64,000 nucleotides of DNA from Wyeomyia smithii (lineage: Eukaryota; Arthropoda; Insecta; Diptera; Culicidae), in the NCBI RefSeq assembly GCF_029784165.1, contig NC_073696.1:80598220-80662219 (forward strand). The letters are read 5' to 3'. Numbering within the stretch: the first letter of the stretch is position 1; the number at the start of each line of letters is the position of its first letter. The notes beneath the pieces were generated by a model. The model was not told the DNA's origin, ran no database searches, and saw only the letters and a program-made list of their open reading frames with translations. Positions 60,262 to 64,000 of the stretch are shown piece by piece. The translations under genes were made by a program, and so were the position numbers.

Positions 60262-62504
60262 TCGATCTAGTTCTAGGGGCAGATGTCTTTTTCGAGGTCT
60301 TTAACGTCACGGGTCGAATTCGAATTGGCGATGATCTTCCGCCTCTCATTAATTCTACGTTCGGTTGGGTAGTTTCAGGAAGAATTTCCAGCCCAAAATC
60401 TAACAGACCGTTCGTCGCAAATGTTGCTACCATCGGCGATTTGACGCAAATGATGGAACGATTCTGGACTATTGAAGAGGGAAATCCGTCGTCATGCCAC
60501 TCTGTCGAAGAAGCCGCCTGTGAAACTCACTTCAAAGAAACCGTCTCTCGTAACGAACAAGGACGATACATTGTTCGCTTACCCGTAAAACCTGATGTCT
60601 TAGCCCGGCTTGGCGACAACCGTCGCGCCGCATTCCGAATGTTTCGAGCCATGGAAACGCGAATGGCTCAGAATCCGCACCTTCGTGAACAATACGTCGA
60701 CTTGATGACCGAATACGCCACCTTGGGACATATGAAAAAAGTCGACGACTACGAAACACCGCCCAACCCTTGCTACCATCTTCCGCACCAGGCTGTTATC
60801 AGAGAAGAAAGCACGACCACCAAAGTTCGCGTCGTTTATAATGCGTCGTGGAAAACGAGCCAAGGCCCTTCCCTGAACGATGCACTTATGGTGGGGCCCA
60901 TCGTCCAAGATGATATGAGATCCATCATCATTCGCGGCAGAACTCATCGCGTTATGCTAGTTGCTGATGCTAAACAAATGTTCCGCCAGGTCTTGGTTGA
61001 TGACCGCGACACCGCTTTGCTGAGAATCCTATGGAGAAACTCACCTGATTTACCACTGGACACGTACGAGCTGAAAACGGTTACCTATGGGACAGCCTGT
61101 GCACCTTTTCAAGCTACAAGAGTTTTAATACAGCTGGCCGACGACGAACAACACGACTTTCCAGAAGCTGCTCAAGTCCTGCGCAAGGATTTTTATGTGG
61201 ATGACCTTTTCTCCGGAGCAGAAAGCATAGAGAAGGCCATCGAACTTCGAGAGCAACTTACCTCACTTCTTGAAAGAGGAGGATTCGTCCTACGTAAATG
61301 GGCATCTAACAAACCTGCAGTTCTTCGTGACGTCTCTACTGATAAGCTGGCTCTAGAACCATCAGTAGATCTCTCTCGTGACCAATGCATAAGGACACTC
61401 GGATTAAATTGGGAACCTGCCACCGACCACTATCGCTACCGTATCTCATTAACATCTGATCCTGCAGAAATAACTAGCACCAAAAGAAATGTTCTTTCGA
61501 AAATTGCCCGACTTTTCGACCCCATTGGACTAGTGGGGCCCGTAATCACGACTGCAAAACTATTCATGCAAGAGCTGTGGACTTTAAAAAATGACGCTGG
61601 AGAAATGTGGGGCTGGGATGATCAATTACCAAGGGCCATCAAGGAGCGATGGCTGGCTTACTGCAATCAACTTCCGCGACTGAACGATTTGAAAAACGAG
61701 CGATGGGTTCTATGCGAAACTCCGTCGTCGATTGAACTCCATTTCTTCTCAGACGCTTCACAGCATGCATACGGCGCATGTTGCTATTTTCGCTCTGTCG
61801 ACGCTTACGGCACAATCAAAGTTGCACTACTAACAGCTAAATCTCGCGTTGCCCTTCTTCAGCAGCAGACCATTCCCCGCTTAGAATTGTGTGGCGCCCG
61901 CCTAGCTACGGAGCTGTTCCAACAGGTTTACAAATCTCTGAATCATTCTGGCGAAGTCTACTTTTGGGTGGACTCAACAATTGTCCTCAACTGGCTGAAA
62001 GCACCTCCTACCACATGGGTCACCTTCGTTGCCAACCGCGTATCAAAAATTCAACAGGTAACGTCACACTGCACTTGGAATCACGTTGCTGGCCAAGTCA
62101 ACCCCGCGGATTGCATCTCCCGCGGAACAGAAGCAGGAAAAATTCTGAACGACAACCTGTGGTGGCACGGGCCACCATGGTTGCAGCTCGACCCTTGTTT
62201 CTGGCCAAACCAATCGACATCTACACAAAACGAGGAGGTTTTTCTTGAAGAACGCCAGGTACCAGTGAATGCAACAGCAGCCGTCACCCCACCTTCATTT
62301 ATCGATTCGCTAGTGAGCAAGTTTTCGAACTACAATAAACTACTACGCATCATCGCATATTGTCGCCGTTTCGTTCGAAGATACAAACCAACTTCCGAAC
62401 CGTCTACATCACCAGCACATCCGTTCCTCAGCTCAAAAAAGCTACAAGAAGCCGAAGCCGTCGTCATTCGTCTGGTACAACAACAGTCGTACAATGAGGA
62501 ATAG
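60240..62504 (+). pseudogene. BEL reverse transcriptase and RNase H segment (broken at the end)
   Basis: It continues pol in the next frame from about 60240 (VIDLVLGADVFFEVF). RT: KVRVVYNASWKTSQGPSLND, MLVADAKQMFRQVLVDDRDT and the YVDD box at 61194-61205. BEL-type connector: RNVLSKIARLFDPIGLVGPV. RNase H: HFFSDASQHAYGACCYF, WVDSTIVLNWLK and HVAGQVNPADCISRG. A TAG at 62502-62504 closes the frame, although homologous sequence continues in it to about 62560. The ATG at 60156 lies in the wrong frame for the upstream part and is not a real start. Confidence 0.88.
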
Positions 62505-62563
62505 ATTGCACTGCAAAACTCACGACCAATGCAATCTAAATCCAAACTTCGTGGGTTCAACCC

Positions 62564-63841
62564 TTTATTGGCAGTGATCAGCTGATGAGAATCGGGGGCC
62601 GTCTAACTCAAGCGCCCCAACCTTACGATAGTAAACATCAAATTATTTTACCAGGAAAACACCCACTATCCTCTCTTTTGCTTCGTTCACTACATCACAA
62701 CCATTTGCACGCCGCCCCTCAGCTACTGGTGAATGTTCTCCGCCTGCGATACTGGATCACAGGGGCCAGAAACTTGGCGAAAATCGTCGTCCGAAACTGC
62801 ATTACCTGTGTGAAAGCTCGTCCCAAACTGCTGGAGCAATTTATGTCGGAGTTACCGTCCTCCCGAGTCACAGCAAGCAGACCGTTCTCCACCACCGGTA
62901 TAGATTACTGGGGCCCTATTTTGCTAAAACCACCCCACCGCCACGCCGGTCCCAAAAAAGCTTTTGTTGCAGTGTTCGTCTGCTTCGCTACCCGTGCTGT
63001 TCATCTAGAGCTGGTTACCGACTTAACTACAGCCAAGTTCCTGCAAGCTTTGAGAAGATTTGTGGCACGAAGAGGACTATGCAACACAATCTACTCAGAC
63101 AACGGACGAAATTTCATCGGTGCAGCGAACGAGCTGCGCAACCTAATCAAAGACAAGCAACACCACCAAGCACTAGCCACCGAATGTGCAGCCAACAACA
63201 TACGATGGATTTTCAACCCTCCCAAGGCCTCACACTTTGGCGGCCTGTGGGAGGCAGCCATCCACTCCGCCCAGAAGCATTTTGTGCGGGTTCTCGGTAC
63301 TACTCTACTCGCCCACGACGATATGGAAACACTATTGACGCAGATCGAATGCTGCTTGAATTCACGTCCTCTTACACCCCTAAACGATGACCCAACTGAC
63401 GACGAGGTCCTTACTCCTGGTCATTTTTTGGTTGGGTCCGCACTCAAATCCGTTCCTGATTTTGACCTTGCGGAAGTTCCTTGTAATCGACTAACCAATT
63501 GGCAGCTAGTTCAAAAGAAATTCCAGATAATATGGAAGCGATGGCATCTGGAATATTTAGCCACTTTACAGCCAAGAACAAAGTGGTGCGACCCACCTAT
63601 CAACCTACATACGGGTCAACTGGTCCTGCTTATGGACGAAAGATCGCCACCAATGCTCTGGCCGACCGCTAGGATCGAACAATTACATCCAGGAGCCGAT
63701 GGAATCATACGAGTGGTCACACTCCGCACCGCCCAAGGTAATTACACTCGTCCTGTAAGCAAAATTTGCCTGCTGCCAATCGCACCGTCTAATGAATCAC
63801 CAACACCAACCGAAAGTCGACCAGAAACCGAAGCAAAATAA
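62564..63841 (+). pseudogene. BEL integrase segment
   Basis: Separated from RT-RNase H by a frameshift near 62562. The integrase zinc site is H-x3-H (HNHLH region) with CITC about 40 residues on. The catalytic triad lies in FSTTGIDYWGP (D), IYSDNGRNFIGA (D) and SHFGGLWEAAI (E). A BEL-type C-terminal domain (TPGHFLVG, LMDERSPPMLWPTARIEQLH) follows, ending in a stop at 63839-63841. This segment has no internal stop. Confidence 0.88.
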
Positions 63842-64000
63842 CAGCAATGAGTCATCTCATCTACCAATTTCGTCGCTAATTACATCCCGATGCAATTTCA
63901 ACATTTGAATCACCTGAAATGAGAAAAAACAATGCAAAAATGATACAGCTGGAAGAACCACGTTCGATCGCCGATAACAATAACCACTTCGAGCAGAAGC
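63842..64000 (+). other. BEL 3' untranslated region, up to the window edge
   Basis: Non-coding sequence after the integrase stop. The polypurine tract and 3' LTR are expected further right, and no LTR start was recognised before base 64000. Confidence 0.6.

Larger units (their letters stand above)
57811..64000 (+). mobile_element. BEL/Pao LTR retrotransposon, damaged, 3' end outside window
   Basis: The order is 5' LTR (about 57811-58300, left edge uncertain), primer binding site, gag, zinc knuckle, protease, RT, RNase H and integrase, with the 3' LTR beyond base 64000. The coding region carries a TAG at 59138, a frameshift near 59600, a frameshift near 60245, a TAG at 62502 and a frameshift near 62562. 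Protease-RT-RNase H-integrase order with a DUF1759-like gag is the BEL/Pao arrangement. It has much higher GC than the surroundings. Inactive as it stands. Confidence 0.88.

Noticed and set aside
1..64000. CRISPR arrays, operons, bacterial-type genes
   Set aside because: No spacer-repeat structure or prokaryotic gene organisation. The window is an animal genome dominated by introns and transposons.

Overview
This window is a piece of a mosquito genome, most likely a culicine such as Aedes. It is AT-rich and intron-dominated, with a neuropeptide receptor gene stretched over tens of kilobases by transposons. The repeats I recognise (a Juan-like Jockey LINE, tRNA-headed SINEs resembling Feilai, a BEL/Pao LTR retrotransposon, Tc1/ITmD37E-like remnants, many small MITEs) fit that group. 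The species call is inference from repeat types and from similarity of the receptor to its Drosophila relative. No database was searched.

The only host gene I can support is on the + strand and spans nearly the whole window. It encodes a rhodopsin-class peptide GPCR that I identify as the trissin receptor (TrissinR). Seven coding exons are visible: 1-105 (runs off the left edge), 15449-15593, 16771-16930, 37153-37350, 37443-37604, 37898-38112 and 47857-48058 (or to a stop at 48088). All splice phases agree and join into 395 codons covering TM1 to helix 8. The true N-terminus lies left of the window, and a last tail exon may lie to the right.

Everything else is intronic or downstream mobile DNA. 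Intron 1 (106-15448) holds a diverged tandem repeat, a piggyBac-type MITE, a broken Tc1 transposase, a decayed transposase-like gene at 6.26-7.75 kb, SINE pieces and a diverged repeat pair. Intron 3 (16931-37152) holds two TA-flanked MITEs, an ITmD37E/Tc1-like remnant with a SINE nested in it, a foldback element at 24.8-25.6 kb, an intact Jockey-clade LINE (27348-31761, minus) with a 14-bp target duplication, a small MITE and a 2.2-kb GACTTTA-type satellite. Intron 6 (38113-47856) holds a hAT-type MITE with perfect 8-bp duplications, two copies of a SINE-headed composite repeat, a 0.9-kb (TATGT)n array grown inside a foldback-element copy, a CR1-like RT remnant and a decayed relative of the Juan-like ORF1.

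Downstream of 48.1 kb (last intron or intergenic) are two more piggyBac-type MITEs, a LINE remnant with an RNase H domain, a 1.1-kb MITE with near-perfect 22-bp ends, other transposon ends, a SINE, and a BEL/Pao retrotransposon from about 57.8 kb to beyond the right edge with five visible lesions.

I found no wholly new system. The most rewarding observations are the very long TrissinR gene with its exon at base 1, the apparently intact antisense LINE in its third intron, and several MITE or foldback families whose boundaries can be fixed from terminal repeats and target duplications.
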